From: Nocardiopsis potens DSM 45234
Lineage (GTDB): Bacteria > Actinomycetota > Actinomycetes > Streptosporangiales > Streptosporangiaceae
Assembly (NCBI RefSeq): GCF_000341105.1
Contig: NZ_ANBB01000003.1
Location: 1-64,000, forward strand
DNA length: 64,000 bases
Reading direction: 5' to 3'
In this document: positions 39,455 to 48,484 of the stretch, piece after piece
Layout: every line of letters begins with the position of its first letter
How positions within the stretch are numbered: the stretch's first letter is position 1
Made by a program: the position numbers and the translations under genes
The notes under the pieces: model-generated
The model's input: only the letters and a program-made list of their open reading frames with translations
The model's database searches: none
Told to the model about the DNA's origin: nothing

Positions 39455-41377
39455 ATGCCGCAGGACAGTCCTGACGACGCCGGGGCAGGGGGACCGGACA
39501 GGAACCGGAAGGTCTTCCTGCGCGGTCTGAAGGTGCTGTGGGTCGCGATGCGCGGCGAACCCGCGGTGTTCGGCGTCGCCGTCTTCGGCGCCTCCCTGCA
39601 CGCCGCGATCACCGTGGCCTCCTCCTGGGTGCTGGGCCGCGTCACCGACCAGGTGATCCTGCCGGCGTTCGCCGACGGGCGCACCACCGCCGCCGCGCTC
39701 ACCGCGGCCGCCGCCGCGATGCTCGCCGTCGGCCTGCTCAAGGCGATCGGCCTCGCCCTGCGCCGCCTCTACGCCGGCCTCATGCAGTTCCGCATGCAGG
39801 CCCGCTACCGCCGCGCGGTCGCCCGCAAGTACCTCAAGCTGCCGCTCTCCTGGCACCACCGCCACCCCACCGGGCAGCTGCTGTCCAACGCCAACGCCGA
39901 CGTCGAGGCCGCCTGGCAGCCGCTGGCTCCGCTGCCGATGGTGGTCGGCAGCCTGTTCATGCTGCTGATCGCCGCGGTCGCGATGCTCGTCACCGACCCG
40001 GTGCTGGCCCTGGTCGGCTTCGTCGTCTTCCCGCTGCTGTTCGCGATCAACGTCGTCTTCCAGCGCAAGGTCTCCCCGGTGGCCACCCGCGCCCAGGCGC
40101 TGCGCGCCCAGGTCAGCGAAGTGGCGCACGAATCCTTCGACGGCGCCCTGGTGGTCAAGACCCTCGGCCGGGAGGACACCGAGACCGAGCGGTTCACCGC
40201 CGCCGCGCACCGCCTCCGCGACGCCCAGATCCGGGTCGGCCGGATGCGCGGCATGTTCGACCCCGTCATGGAGGCCCTGCCCAACCTGGGCGTGCTCGCC
40301 GTGCTGCTGGTCGGCATGTGGCGGCTGTCCACCGGCGCGATCGACCCCGGCGAACTGGTCCAGATGGCCTACCTGTTCACCCTGCTCTCGCTGCCCATCC
40401 GCTCCTTCGGCTGGCTCCTGGGCGACCTGCCGCGCAGCGTCGTCGGCTGGGACCGGGTGCAGGCCGTCCTCGCCGCGGAGGGCGCCATGCCGCACGGCGA
40501 CGGCGCCCTGGCCGGCGGCGGCGGCATCCGGGTCGCCACCGAAGGCCTCTCCTTCTCCTACGAGGACGGCTACACCGCCGACGGCGCCGGAACCGACCTG
40601 GCCGACGCCCCCGGGCCCGCCGGCGAGCGCGCCCGCACCACCGTGCTGCACGACGTCGACCTGGAGATCGCCCCCGGCCGCACCGTCGCCCTCGTCGGCC
40701 CCACCGGCTCCGGCAAGTCCACCCTGACCACCCTGCTGATGCGGCTGGTCGACCCGGACACCGGCACCGTCCGCTACGACGGCGCGGACGTGCGCGCCCT
40801 CGCCAAGGGCGCGATCTCCGGCGCCGCCGCCCTCGTCCCGCAGACCGCCTTCGTCTTCGAGGACACCATCCGGGACAACATCGCGCTCGGCGCCGACGTC
40901 TCCGACGACGACGTGTGGGCCGCGCTGCGGCTCGCCCGCGCCGACTCCTTCGTCGCCGCCCTCCCGGCCGGCCTGGACACCCGGCTCGGCGAGCGCGGCA
41001 CCAGCCTCTCCGGCGGCCAGCGGCAGCGCCTCGCCCTGGCCCGGGCCGTGGTCCGCCGCCCCCGGCTGCTCATCCTCGACGACGCCACCTCCGCGGTCGA
41101 CCCCCAGGTCGAAGCGGAGATCCTGGCCGGGCTCCGGGACACCGACCTGGCCGCGACCGTGGTCGTGGTCGCCTACCGCAGGGCCACCATCGAACTCGCC
41201 GACGAGGTGGTCTTCCTGGACCGCGGCACCGTCACCGACCGCGGCACCCACGCCGAGCTGCTCGCCCGCTCGCCCGGCTACGAGCGCCTGGTGACCGCCT
41301 ACGAGCGGGCCGCCGCCGAACGCGCCGCCGCCGCGCAGACCGAGACCTTCGCCGAGACCGAGGAGACCGCCCGATGA
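39455..41377 (+). CDS. ABC exporter half-transporter A (degenerate ATP site)
   Basis: 640 residues: a six-helix type IV exporter domain (~30-320) then an NBD. Walker A GPTGSGKS is at ~417-424, Q-loop VPQTAFVFEDTIRDN, signature SLSGGQRQR (~518). Two catalytic residues are altered: Walker B ends in LLILDDATSAVD (Asp in place of the catalytic Glu, ~545) and the H-loop reads VVAYRRAT (Tyr in place of His, ~571). An insert of about 20 residues (TADGAGTDLADAPGPAG) interrupts the first beta strands of the NBD. AGGGGG precedes ATG 39455. The ATGA overlap with the next gene indicates a heterodimer. Substrate unknown; a drug or lipid is possible. Confidence 0.9.
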   Translation: MPQDSPDDAGAGGPDRNRKVFLRGLKVLWVAMRGEPAVFGVAVFGASLHAAITVASSWVLGRVTDQVILPAFADGRTTAAALTAAAAAMLAVGLLKAIGLALRRLYAGLMQFRMQARYRRAVARKYLKLPLSWHHRHPTGQLLSNANADVEAAWQPLAPLPMVVGSLFMLLIAAVAMLVTDPVLALVGFVVFPLLFAINVVFQRKVSPVATRAQALRAQVSEVAHESFDGALVVKTLGREDTETERFTAAAHRLRDAQIRVGRMRGMFDPVMEALPNLGVLAVLLVGMWRLSTGAIDPGELVQMAYLFTLLSLPIRSFGWLLGDLPRSVVGWDRVQAVLAAEGAMPHGDGALAGGGGIRVATEGLSFSYEDGYTADGAGTDLADAPGPAGERARTTVLHDVDLEIAPGRTVALVGPTGSGKSTLTTLLMRLVDPDTGTVRYDGADVRALAKGAISGAAALVPQTAFVFEDTIRDNIALGADVSDDDVWAALRLARADSFVAALPAGLDTRLGERGTSLSGGQRQRLALARAVVRRPRLLILDDATSAVDPQVEAEILAGLRDTDLAATVVVVAYRRATIELADEVVFLDRGTVTDRGTHAELLARSPGYERLVTAYERAAAERAAAAQTETFAETEETAR

Positions 41378-43221
41378 CCGCCCCGTCCACCACCCGGCAG
41401 GGGCGCCCCGCCCGCGACGGCGGCGGGGACGGTCCGCGCGGCACCGCACCCGCCCTGCACCGCTCCACCGACTCCGCGATCGGCACCATCCGGCGCGGCC
41501 TGGAGCTCTCCCCGGAGTTCACCCGGGGCCTGGGCTGGACCCTGCTGTTCGCGGTGGTCGCCACCGCCGGCAAGGTGGTCGTGCCGCTGGCCGTCCAGCA
41601 GATCATCGACAACGGCGTCGGCACCGGCGGCAGCGGCCCCGACATGCGGTTCGTCGCCACCGCCGTGGGGCTGTGCACCGCGGCGCTGGCCGTCACCGCG
41701 GTCTGCTCCTACCTGATGAACGTGCGGCTCTACCGGGCCACCGAATCCGGCCTGGCCACCCTGCGCCGCAAGGCGTTCCGGCACGTCCACGACCTGTCCG
41801 TGCTGACCCAGAACAGCGAGCGCAAGGGCGCCCTGGTCTCCCGGGTCACCGCCGACGTCGACCAGATCAGCACCTTCATGCAGTGGGGCGGCCTGCTGCT
41901 CATCGTCAGCTCCGGCCAGCTGGTCATCGCCACCGTGCTGATGGCGGTCTACTCCTGGCAGCTCACCCTGGTGGTGTGGATCTGCTTCCTGCCGCTGCTC
42001 TACGGCGCGCGCTGGCTGCAGGGCCTGCTCTCCAAGGCCTACCTCAAGGTGCGCGAGCGCACCGGCGACATGCTCGGCGCGATCGGGGAGACCGTCACCG
42101 GCGCCGCCGTCATCCGCGCCTACGGCACCGAGGAGCGCACCGCCCGCCGCATCGACGAGACCGTGCTCGCCAACCGCGCCGCCCAGGTCAGGGCGCAGCG
42201 GCTGTCCATGGCGGTCTCCCCGTTCGCCGAGATGATCGCCGCCGTCGGCAACGCCGCGGTGATCGTGGTCGGCGTGCTGCTGGGCGTCGGCGGCCAGCTC
42301 ACCCCCGGCGAGCTCGTCGCCTTCCTCTTCCTGGTCACCCTGTTCATCCAGCCGATGATGATGGCCACCGAGATCTTCAACGAGGCGCAGAACGCCATCG
42401 CCGGCTGGCGCCGGGTGCTGGGCGTGCTGGACACCGTCCCGGACATCGCCGACCCCGGCGAGGCCGGCCGGGAGCTGCCGCGCGGACCGGTCGAGGTCCG
42501 CTTCGAGGACGTCCGCTACTCCTACCCCGAGGGGCCGGTGGTGCTGGACGGCATCGACGAGGAGATCGCCCCCGGCACCCGGCTCGCCGTGGTCGGCGAG
42601 ACCGGCTCGGGCAAGACCACCTTCGTCAAGCTGCTCACCCGGCTGATGGACCCCGACTCCGGCCGGGTCCGGCTGGACGGCGCGGACCTGCGCGAGGTCG
42701 CCTTCTCCTCGCTCCGCCGCCGCGTGGTGATGGTCCCCCAGGAGGGGTTCCTCTTCGACAGCTCGCTCGGCGACAACATCCGGTTCGCCCGCCCCGAGGC
42801 CACCGACGCCGAGCTGGAGGCCGCCATCGCCGAACTCGGCCTGCAGGAGTGGCTCGCCGGCCTCGCGCACGGCCTGGACACCCCGGTCGGGCAGCGGGGC
42901 GAGTCGCTGTCGGCCGGCGAGCGCCAGCTCGTCGCCCTGGTCCGCGCCTACGTCGCCGACCCCGACCTGCTCGTCCTGGACGAGGCCACCTCGGCCGTCG
43001 ACCCGCACACCGAGGTCCGCATCCAGCGGGCCCTGGACCGGCTCACCCGCGGCCGCACCTCGGTGGCGATCGCCCACCGGCTGTCCACCGCCGAGGCCGC
43101 CGACGAGGTGCTGGTCTTCGACGCCGGGCGGATCGTCCAGCGCGGCCCGCACTCCCGCCTGGTCGCCGAACCGGGCGTCTACGCCGACCTGTACGCCTCC
43201 TGGGTCCGCAGCTCAGCCTGA
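41374..43221 (+). CDS. ABC exporter half-transporter B (canonical ATP site)
   Basis: 615 residues, the partner of the preceding gene. Six membrane helices (~45-340) and an NBD with Walker A GETGSGKT (~407-414), Q-loop VPQEGFLFDSSLGDN, signature SLSAGERQLV (~511, a variant of LSGGQ), intact Walker B LLVLDEATSAVD and H-loop AIAHRLST. In asymmetric exporters one site binds ATP without hydrolysing it. Here half A has lost the Glu and His and half B has the altered signature, exactly the pairing that forms one degenerate and one consensus site. Followed by a 48-bp perfect palindrome. Confidence 0.92.
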   Translation: MTAPSTTRQGRPARDGGGDGPRGTAPALHRSTDSAIGTIRRGLELSPEFTRGLGWTLLFAVVATAGKVVVPLAVQQIIDNGVGTGGSGPDMRFVATAVGLCTAALAVTAVCSYLMNVRLYRATESGLATLRRKAFRHVHDLSVLTQNSERKGALVSRVTADVDQISTFMQWGGLLLIVSSGQLVIATVLMAVYSWQLTLVVWICFLPLLYGARWLQGLLSKAYLKVRERTGDMLGAIGETVTGAAVIRAYGTEERTARRIDETVLANRAAQVRAQRLSMAVSPFAEMIAAVGNAAVIVVGVLLGVGGQLTPGELVAFLFLVTLFIQPMMMATEIFNEAQNAIAGWRRVLGVLDTVPDIADPGEAGRELPRGPVEVRFEDVRYSYPEGPVVLDGIDEEIAPGTRLAVVGETGSGKTTFVKLLTRLMDPDSGRVRLDGADLREVAFSSLRRRVVMVPQEGFLFDSSLGDNIRFARPEATDAELEAAIAELGLQEWLAGLAHGLDTPVGQRGESLSAGERQLVALVRAYVADPDLLVLDEATSAVDPHTEVRIQRALDRLTRGRTSVAIAHRLSTAEAADEVLVFDAGRIVQRGPHSRLVAEPGVYADLYASWVRSSA

Positions 43222-43230
43222 CCCGGCCCG

Positions 43231-43278
43231 CCGGTGACCGGGGCCCGCCGGAGCGCTCCGGCGGGCCCCGGTCACCGG
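43231..43278. terminator. 48-bp perfect palindrome, bidirectional terminator
   Basis: The two 24-base halves (43231-43254 and 43255-43278) are exact reverse complements centred on GAGCGCTC. It lies between the convergent exporter and SIS-domain genes. The RNA from either strand would fold into a stem of more than 20 bp. Confidence 0.75.
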
Positions 43279-43300
43279 GGGAGGGGGCGCCCCCGGCCGG

Positions 43301-44290
43301 TCAGCGCCCGCGGGCGGCCCACCAGTGCGCGGCCAGGACCTCCGCGACCAGCGGCTCGGTCAGCAGCGCCACGTCGGGGTCGGTGTCGCCGAGGTAGCGC
43401 ACCGCCTCGGCGGCGCCGTCCACCGGGCGGCCCACCGACACGAACCGCCCGCGCAGCTGCAGCAGGTGCTCGGCGAACCGGTCGTCGTAGTGCGACCCGG
43501 CGAACAGCACCGCCCGGTAGTCGGAGACCGCCGCCAGGTGCCGGCCGGTGTGCGACCACTCCGCCGTCTCATAGGCCGAGGAGGCCAGCACCGGGCCCTG
43601 CCGCAGCACCAGCGCGGCCTGCTCCGCCGACGCGAGGCGCCCGGCCGGCGCCACCATGTGCACCGCGCCGGAGTCGCAGGCCAGCGCCGCGGCGGCCGCG
43701 GGCACCCAGGACCGGACGCCCTCCAGCAGCTGCGCGCAGGCGTTCGCGGCCCGGCGCAGCGTCGGCGCCAGCGCCGCCGAGCTCCCCAGCGGCGGGGCGC
43801 CCAGCCGGTACCCCAGGTGCAGCAGGAGCGCCAGCGCCAGCTGGTGGCCGCGGCAGGTCAGCCCGCTCTTCTCCCGCTCCGCCCCCAGCGGCGCCAGTAC
43901 GTCGGCGTAGCGGGCCGCGGGCGAGGCCGGGTCGTCGGTCACCACGATGATCGCCGACGCGCCCACGTAGCGGTCGAGCGCGGTGCACAGCTCCCGCCGC
44001 CCCCCGCCGACGTCCACCGCCACCACCAGCGTCGCCGGGCCCGGCGGCAGGGCCGCCTCGGCCGAGGGGAACTCCGCCACCGCGCCCAGCCCGGCCAGGC
44101 GCATCCGGAACGCCGCCGCGGCGCACGCCTGGCGCGCCGAACCGGTGCCCAGCAGCAGGATCCCCGCGGGCTCGTCCTCCACCAGGGCCGGCAGCGCCGC
44201 GAACGGGTCGTGGCGCTCCAGGCGGTCGGCGAGCGCGTTCAGCGCGGCGGGCTTGCCCGCGAGATCGGCGGAGAGCAGCTGGGCGGTCAC
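43301..44290 (-). CDS. SIS-domain (sugar isomerase-like) protein
   Basis: 329 residues with two SIS-type alpha/beta modules: GILLLGTGSARQACAAAAFRMR (~50-71) with AIIVVTDDPASPAARYADV (~115-133), and a second around LACDSGAVHMVAPAGRL and AVLFAGSHYDD. It resembles the bifunctional phosphoglucose/phosphomannose isomerase-like or GlmS-isomerase family, but catalytic residues could not be assigned, so it may be a phosphosugar-binding regulator. AAGGAG lies five bases before the GTG start. Divergent from hisI. Confidence 0.7.
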   Translation of the reverse strand: MTAQLLSADLAGKPAALNALADRLERHDPFAALPALVEDEPAGILLLGTGSARQACAAAAFRMRLAGLGAVAEFPSAEAALPPGPATLVVAVDVGGGRRELCTALDRYVGASAIIVVTDDPASPAARYADVLAPLGAEREKSGLTCRGHQLALALLLHLGYRLGAPPLGSSAALAPTLRRAANACAQLLEGVRSWVPAAAAALACDSGAVHMVAPAGRLASAEQAALVLRQGPVLASSAYETAEWSHTGRHLAAVSDYRAVLFAGSHYDDRFAEHLLQLRGRFVSVGRPVDGAAEAVRYLGDTDPDVALLTEPLVAEVLAAHWWAARGR

Positions 44291-44381
44291 GGAACTCCTT
44301 CGTCGGGCGGCGGCATCGACCCGACGATACTCAGCCCGGCGGACCGGCGCCGACGCCCGCCGCACCCGGGCCCCGCGCCGG

Positions 44382-44457
44382 CTATGGCCATTCTCACCGC
44401 CCCCGCCCGCGCGCGGGGGGGCGACCCGGCGGAACGCCGCCGGAGAGCGGCCATAGG
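44382..44457. promoter_or_regulatory. Inverted repeat flanking the hisI promoter
   Basis: CTATGGCC (near 44382) and GGCCATAG (near 44450) form 8-base arms around a GC-rich hairpin, and the right arm overlaps the hisI -10 (TAGGCT, 44454-44459). A regulatory dyad is possible but unproven. Confidence 0.3.
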
Positions 44458-44459
44458 CT
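44454..44459 (+). promoter_or_regulatory. -10 of leaderless hisI
   Basis: TAGGCT ends seven bases upstream of the ATG at 44466, fitting leaderless initiation. Confidence 0.5.
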
Positions 44460-44465
44460 GTGACC

Positions 44466-44864
44466 ATGAGCGGCCGCCCACCCACCGAGGAAGCGGCGAG
44501 CGGCACCGGGCTGGACCCCGGCATCGCCGCCCGCCTCAAGCGCAACCCCGACGGCCTCGTGCCGGCCGTGGTCCAGCAGCACGACACCGGCGAGGTGCTG
44601 ATGCTGGCCTGGATGGACGACGAGGCCCTCGCCCGCACCCTGCGCACCCGCGCCGGCACCTACTGGTCCCGCAGCCGCGGCGAGTACTGGGTCAAGGGCG
44701 CCACCTCCGGAAACGTGCAGCGGGTCGTCTCCGTCGCCCTCGACTGCGACGGGGACACCCTGCTGGTCAAGGTCGACCAGGCCGGCGGCGCCTGCCACAC
44801 CGGCGACCGGACCTGCTTCGACGCCGACCCGCTGCCGCTGGACGGCCCCGGGGGGCCGCGGTGA
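44466..44864 (+). CDS. hisI: Phosphoribosyl-AMP cyclohydrolase
   Basis: 132 residues, monofunctional HisI (no HisE half), opening the adenine ring of PR-AMP. Signatures: [17 protein letters not shown] (~42-58), the HisI loop [19 protein letters not shown] (~66-84), zinc ligands [20 protein letters not shown] (~93-112) and a further Cys near 117 (RTCFDAD). ATG 44466 is preferred over GTG 44460 because of promoter spacing. GTGA overlaps the next gene. Confidence 0.96.
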   Translation: MSGRPPTEEAASGTGLDPGIAARLKRNPDGLVPAVVQQHDTGEVLMLAWMDDEALARTLRTRAGTYWSRSRGEYWVKGATSGNVQRVVSVALDCDGDTLLVKVDQAGGACHTGDRTCFDADPLPLDGPGGPR

Positions 44865-45568
44865 CCGGGGCGGCCCGCGCGCCCCGGCGCGAGTACGCGG
44901 TCACCGTGCTCGCCGCGGCCGCCGGCGCGGCCGGCCTGATCGCCGCCACCGGGCAGACCTGGGCCGAGGGCACCGTCGCCATGCCCGGGCCGGTCGCCGA
45001 CGTCCCCGTCCGCCTCACCGGAACCGGGCTGGCCCCGGCCGCCGCGGCCCTGGGCTGGGCCGGGCTGGCCGCGCTCGCCGCGGTCGCCGCCACCGCCGGG
45101 CGCGCCCGGATCGCCGTCGGTGCGCTCATGGCGCTCTTCGGCGGCTCCGCGCTGGCCGTGCTGTGGACCGCGACCCGCCCCGGCCGGCTCGCCGCCGCCG
45201 TCGCCGAGCAGGCCGCGGCCGCCGGCGACGCCGCGGCCCCGCACCCGCTGTGGACCTGGCCCGCGGTGGCGGCGGCCGGCGCCGCGCTGCTCGCCGCCGC
45301 GGGCGCCGCGACCGCGCTGCGGGGCCCGTCATGGCCCGGAATGAGCAGCAGGTACGATCGCCACAGCGCCCCCGAGAGGGGGCCGCGCAGCGGCCCGGCC
45401 GACCCCGCGGACCTGTGGAAGTCGCTCGACGGCGGCGACGACCCCACCCTGGACCCCGCGCCCGGAGCGGCCGGACCCGCCGCCGGCCGGGGGCCCACCG
45501 ACCCTGAAACAGCAGAGCACGACCGCGCCCGCGTCACGGGCGCCCAGGCAGCACAGAAGGAGCCCTGA
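44861..45568 (+). CDS. Trp-associated membrane protein (TIGR02234 family)
   Basis: 235 residues with four predicted helices (about 12-30, 50-68, 77-97 and 125-148). The extracytoplasmic loop after helix 1 carries the family feature [11 protein letters not shown]. The C-terminal ~80 residues are cytoplasmic, acidic and disordered ([20 protein letters not shown]). Family members sit next to trp genes in actinobacteria; a role in tryptophan transport or regulation is suspected only from context. The usual neighbour trpE is missing here. Confidence 0.85.
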   Translation: MTGAARAPRREYAVTVLAAAAGAAGLIAATGQTWAEGTVAMPGPVADVPVRLTGTGLAPAAAALGWAGLAALAAVAATAGRARIAVGALMALFGGSALAVLWTATRPGRLAAAVAEQAAAAGDAAAPHPLWTWPAVAAAGAALLAAAGAATALRGPSWPGMSSRYDRHSAPERGPRSGPADPADLWKSLDGGDDPTLDPAPGAAGPAAGRGPTDPETAEHDRARVTGAQAAQKEP

Positions 45569-45891
45569 TGGCCGACGCACACCACGAGGAGCACGAGGAC
45601 CACGGCAACACCGTCGCCGCGTGGTTCCTCACCATCTCCTGGATCGTGGCCTGGTCCGTTGCGGCCGTGGGCATCATGATCGGCGGGGACATGGCCACCT
45701 GGACCGGCATCGCGCTGGGGGCCAGCGTCGTCCTCGCCGTGATCGCCGGCGTGATGAAGAAGGCCGGCCTCGGCCGCAAGGAGCCCCGCCCGGTCCCGCC
45801 GACCCGCGAGGAGTGGGAGGCCTCCCGCGCCTCTTCCACCGAGGCCGGCGCCGAGAAGAAGGGCGAGCCCGCCCCGGCCGGAGCCAAGTAG
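45568..45891 (+). CDS. HGxxPAAW-family membrane protein (variant motif)
   Basis: 107 residues: an N-terminal HGNTVAAWF (motif HGxxPAAW with Val in place of Pro), two helices (~18-37 and ~44-63), and a charged C-terminus. It starts on the last base of the preceding stop. Conserved beside trp genes in actinomycetes; function unknown. A U-tract terminator follows 66 bp downstream. Confidence 0.82.
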   Translation: MADAHHEEHEDHGNTVAAWFLTISWIVAWSVAAVGIMIGGDMATWTGIALGASVVLAVIAGVMKKAGLGRKEPRPVPPTREEWEASRASSTEAGAEKKGEPAPAGAK

Positions 45892-45957
45892 CCTCCGGGC
45901 CGCCCCGGACGCCGCCCGGAGACCCCGCCGGGATCGTCCGGAAAAAGGCGGAACCGA

Positions 45958-46000
45958 ACCGCGCCGCAGAGCGTCAGAACGGTCTGCGACGCGGTTTTTT
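45958..46000 (+). terminator. Intrinsic terminator with U-tract
   Basis: ACCGCG-C-CGCAGA (45958-45970) pairs with TCTGCG-A-CGCGGT (45983-45995) with one mismatch, followed by T5 (45996-46000). It ends the hisI/Trp-membrane-protein transcription unit. Confidence 0.75.
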
Positions 46001-46178
46001 CGTGCCGAGAGCACGAGGATGCACGCAGACGGCCGCATATCTGGCATGATGCTGTCCGTTCTGCGGCGCATTGAGGCGAGCCGCCCCCGGCCCTGAAAAC
46101 CGCTGGCTCCCGAGCCGCCCCCGCCGCTGTGCGGCGCCGCGCTCTTTCATTGCCGTCTTCAGAAAGTTGCACGCTCCC

Positions 46179-46661
46179 ATGAGCTACGGACCTCCCCCCG
46201 GCCCCCCCGGACCTCCCCCCGGCGGCGGCTACGGCCCCCCGCCCGGCGGCCAGCCGATGGGCGAGAAGCCCGACGTGGGCATCGCCGGTGTCATCTTCTC
46301 CCTGCTCTGCTGCTGGCCGCTGGGCATCCCGGCGCTGATCTTCCAGCTGAAGATCGACAGCCAGTGGAACCAGGGCGACTACCAGGGCGCCCAGGAGTCC
46401 GCGGACAAGGCGAAGAAGTTCCGCAACATCGCCTTCATCCTGGGCAGCATCTCCCTGGTCATCAGCGGCATCATCACCGTGGTCAACATGTTCCTCGCGG
46501 CCGCCGCGGTCGAGGAGGCCAACCAGGACCTCCAGGAGATCGAGGAGAGCTACGGCGACTACAGCGAGTACGACACCGAGGACCTCGACCAGATGAACGA
46601 GGACCTCGACCAGCTCAACGAGGACCTCGAGCAGGACCTCGAGGAGCTGGAGAACTACTGA
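46179..46661 (+). CDS. CD225/dispanin-family membrane protein
   Basis: 160 residues. A Pro/Gly-rich N-terminus (PPPGPPGPPPGGGYGPPPGG) precedes a CD225-like segment: helix VGIAGVIFSLLCCWPLGIPAL (~32-52), a loop with KIDSQWNQGDYQGAQESADK, then helix FILGSISLVISGIITVVNMF (~87-106). The acidic C-terminus (NEDLDQLNEDLEQDLEELEN) is a short coiled-coil repeat. Dispanin-like bacterial proteins have no agreed role. Followed by a terminator. Confidence 0.8.
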   Translation: MSYGPPPGPPGPPPGGGYGPPPGGQPMGEKPDVGIAGVIFSLLCCWPLGIPALIFQLKIDSQWNQGDYQGAQESADKAKKFRNIAFILGSISLVISGIITVVNMFLAAAAVEEANQDLQEIEESYGDYSEYDTEDLDQMNEDLDQLNEDLEQDLEELENY

Positions 46662-46683
46662 TCGGGAACCGCGCCCGGTCGAC

Positions 46684-46714
46684 GCGGCGCCGCACACCCG
46701 GTGTGCGGCGCCGC
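46684..46714 (+). terminator. Perfect hairpin terminator
   Basis: Arms of 15 bases (46684-46698, 46700-46714) with a single central base, starting 22 bases after the CD225 gene stop and followed by ATGCTTT. Confidence 0.7.
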
Positions 46715-46773
46715 ATGCTTTCCCGCTCCGGCGCCGCGGCCCGCCCCGGCCCCCCGGACCCGAGACCCTGACC

Positions 46774-46779
46774 TAAGGT
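46774..46779 (+). promoter_or_regulatory. -10 of the DUF2752 gene
   Basis: TAAGGT ends eight bases before the GTG at 46787, which favours that codon as a leaderless start over the GTG at 46778 that overlaps the element. Confidence 0.4.
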
Positions 46780-46786
46780 GGAGGCC

Positions 46787-47323
46787 GTGGAAGAGACGGC
46801 GAACAGAACCGAACAGCACCCCCGGCAGGACGCCCCCGCGGCGCCGTTCTCGCGCACCCGGGCGCTCATCGGCCGGGTGCACCCCGGCACCTGGCCGATC
46901 CTGCTCGGCGCCGCCGGCCTGGCCGGGACGGTCATGGTGCACTTCGTCGACCCCAACGAGCCGGGCCACTACCCCACCTGCCCCTGGCTCACCATCACCG
47001 GGACCTGGTGCCCCGGCTGCGGCACCATGCGCGCCGTGCACGCGCTGAGCAACTTCGACATCGCCGGCGCCCTGGAGATGAACGTCTTCCTCGTCGCGAT
47101 GCTGCCCTACCTGCTCTACCACTACGCCACCTGGCTCTACCGCTCCTTCCGCCCGAGCACCCGGCCGCCCCGGCCGTGGACCCGCGGGCGCCGCATCCTC
47201 AACGCGGCCTGGCTCTGGTTCCTGCTCATCGGGATCATCGCCTTCTGGGTCCTGCGCAACACCCCGATCGGGCTCTTCCTCGCGCCCGGCGGAGAACCGG
47301 CCGTTTCGCCCCTGTCCGGCTAG
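46787..47323 (+). CDS. DUF2752-domain membrane protein
   Basis: 178 residues. The DUF2752 signature is [20 protein letters not shown], with three cysteines of the CPGCG type (about 65-84), just after helix 1 (~34-52). More helices lie at ~92-112 and ~143-163. Found in trp gene clusters of several actinomycetes; the role is unknown, though the conserved cysteines suggest metal or redox chemistry. The start is a GTG at 46787. Confidence 0.82.
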   Translation: MEETANRTEQHPRQDAPAAPFSRTRALIGRVHPGTWPILLGAAGLAGTVMVHFVDPNEPGHYPTCPWLTITGTWCPGCGTMRAVHALSNFDIAGALEMNVFLVAMLPYLLYHYATWLYRSFRPSTRPPRPWTRGRRILNAAWLWFLLIGIIAFWVLRNTPIGLFLAPGGEPAVSPLSG

Positions 47324-47397
47324 GAACGCGGGCCGGGCGGCCGCGGAACCCGGCCGCGGAACCGCAGGGCGGTGGCCGCCCCGCGGCCCGGGGTGGA

Positions 47398-47403
47398 TAC
47401 GAT
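47398..47403 (+). promoter_or_regulatory. Candidate -10 of trpC
   Basis: TACGAT in the 212-bp gap before trpC would give a leader of about 126 bases. I see no tryptophan-rich leader peptide in that leader. Confidence 0.35.
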
Positions 47404-47535
47404 CGGACGCAACCGGGGACTCCGCTGCAGCCCGGCGCCGACCGGCCTGCGCGAGCGCCCCGCGACCGCCCTGAGCCGCGGGCGGCAGGGCGCACCGGCG
47501 CCGCGACCACGACTACCTGGAGGGGGCAGGCCCAC

Positions 47536-48342
47536 GTGAGCGTGCTCGACGAGATCCTCGACGGGGTGCGCGAAGACCTCGCCGCACGGCAGGCGGCCAC
47601 GCCGCTGGAGAGCCTGAAGGAGAAGGCGGAGTCCGTCCCCCGGCCGCAGGACGTCGCCGCGGCCCTGCGTCGCCCCGGCGTCCAGGTCATCGCCGAGGTG
47701 AAGCGGGCCAGCCCGTCCAAGGGCGCCCTGTCCGCCATCGCCGACCCGGCGGCGCTCGCCCGCGACTACGCCGACGGCGGCGCCGCCCTGATCAGCGTGC
47801 TGACCGAGCGCCGCCGGTTCGCCGGCAGCCTGGAGGACCTGGCCGCGGTGCGCGCCGCCGTCCCCACCCCGCTGCTCCGCAAGGACTTCGTGGTCAGCTC
47901 CTACCAGCTCTGGGAGGCGCTGGTGCACGGCGCCGACGCCGTGCTGCTCATCGTCGCCGCCCTGGAGCAGGACGCCCTCGTCTCGCTGGTGGAGCGCGCC
48001 GAATCGCTCGGCCTGACCCCGCTGGTCGAGGTGCACACCGAGGCCGAGGTGGAGCGCGCGGTGGCCGCCGGCGCCACCGTCATCGGCGTCAACGCCCGCG
48101 ACCTGACCACCCTCAAGGTCGACCGGGGCACCTTCGCCCGGGTCGCCCCCGCCATCCCCGACTCCGCGGTCAAGATCGCCGAGTCCGGCGTGCGCGGCCC
48201 GCACGACCTGCTCGCCTACGCCGGCTCCGGCGCCGACGCGGTCCTCGTGGGTGAGAGCCTGGTCATCGGGCGCCATCCGCGCACCGCCGTCGCCGACCTG
48301 GTCACCGCGGGCGCGCACCCGGCGCTGCGGGACCGGCGCTGA
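47536..48342 (+). CDS. trpC: Indole-3-glycerol-phosphate synthase
   Basis: TIM-barrel enzyme of 268 residues closing the indole ring from CdRP. The catalytic lysine is in [18 protein letters not shown] (~54-71). [31 protein letters not shown] (given here in part, ~114-144) and [15 protein letters not shown] (~182-196) follow, then [15 protein letters not shown] 47536 has GGAGGGGG nine bases upstream. The enzyme is monofunctional, without a TrpF half. Confidence 0.97.
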   Translation: MSVLDEILDGVREDLAARQAATPLESLKEKAESVPRPQDVAAALRRPGVQVIAEVKRASPSKGALSAIADPAALARDYADGGAALISVLTERRRFAGSLEDLAAVRAAVPTPLLRKDFVVSSYQLWEALVHGADAVLLIVAALEQDALVSLVERAESLGLTPLVEVHTEAEVERAVAAGATVIGVNARDLTTLKVDRGTFARVAPAIPDSAVKIAESGVRGPHDLLAYAGSGADAVLVGESLVIGRHPRTAVADLVTAGAHPALRDRR

Positions 48343-48359
48343 GGCGGGTGGAGGAACCG

Positions 48360-48410
48360 ATGCGGCCGCCGGAGCGGGCGGGGTGGGGCCGGCGCAGGCG
48401 ATGGCCCTAG
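48360..48410 (+). CDS. Possible 16-residue Trp-codon leader peptide
   Basis: ATG to TAG encodes [16 protein letters not shown], with two Trp codons in sixteen and a strong GGAGGA four bases upstream. It lies 17 bp after the trpC stop, where some actinomycetes carry trpM/trpX. A perfect-arm hairpin (48410-48433) starts at its stop codon, and another (48467-48484) abuts the trpB ribosome site. It could be an attenuator peptide or a relic of TrpM. Confidence 0.35.
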   Translation: MRPPERAGWGRRRRWP

Positions 48411-48433
48411 GGAGTCCGCGCCCGCGGCCTCCC
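48410..48433 (+). promoter_or_regulatory. Hairpin after the putative leader peptide
   Basis: GGGAG-T-CCGCG and CGCGG-C-CTCCC form a stem with one mismatch and a two-base centre, beginning at the last base of the short ORF stop. Confidence 0.4.
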
Positions 48434-48466
48434 GCCACCGATCCGCCCACGACAGGAACACGGCTC

Positions 48467-48484
48467 GGCCGGGCCGACCCGGCC
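48467..48484 (+). promoter_or_regulatory. Hairpin next to the trpB ribosome site
   Basis: GGCCGGG (48467-48473) and CCCGGCC (48478-48484) with loop CCGA, directly before AGGAG (48485-48489) of trpB. Confidence 0.4.

Noticed and set aside
47410-47535. Trp attenuator in the trpC leader
   Set aside because: No short ORF with clustered Trp codons is seen; hairpins of this kind are frequent in GC-rich sequence.
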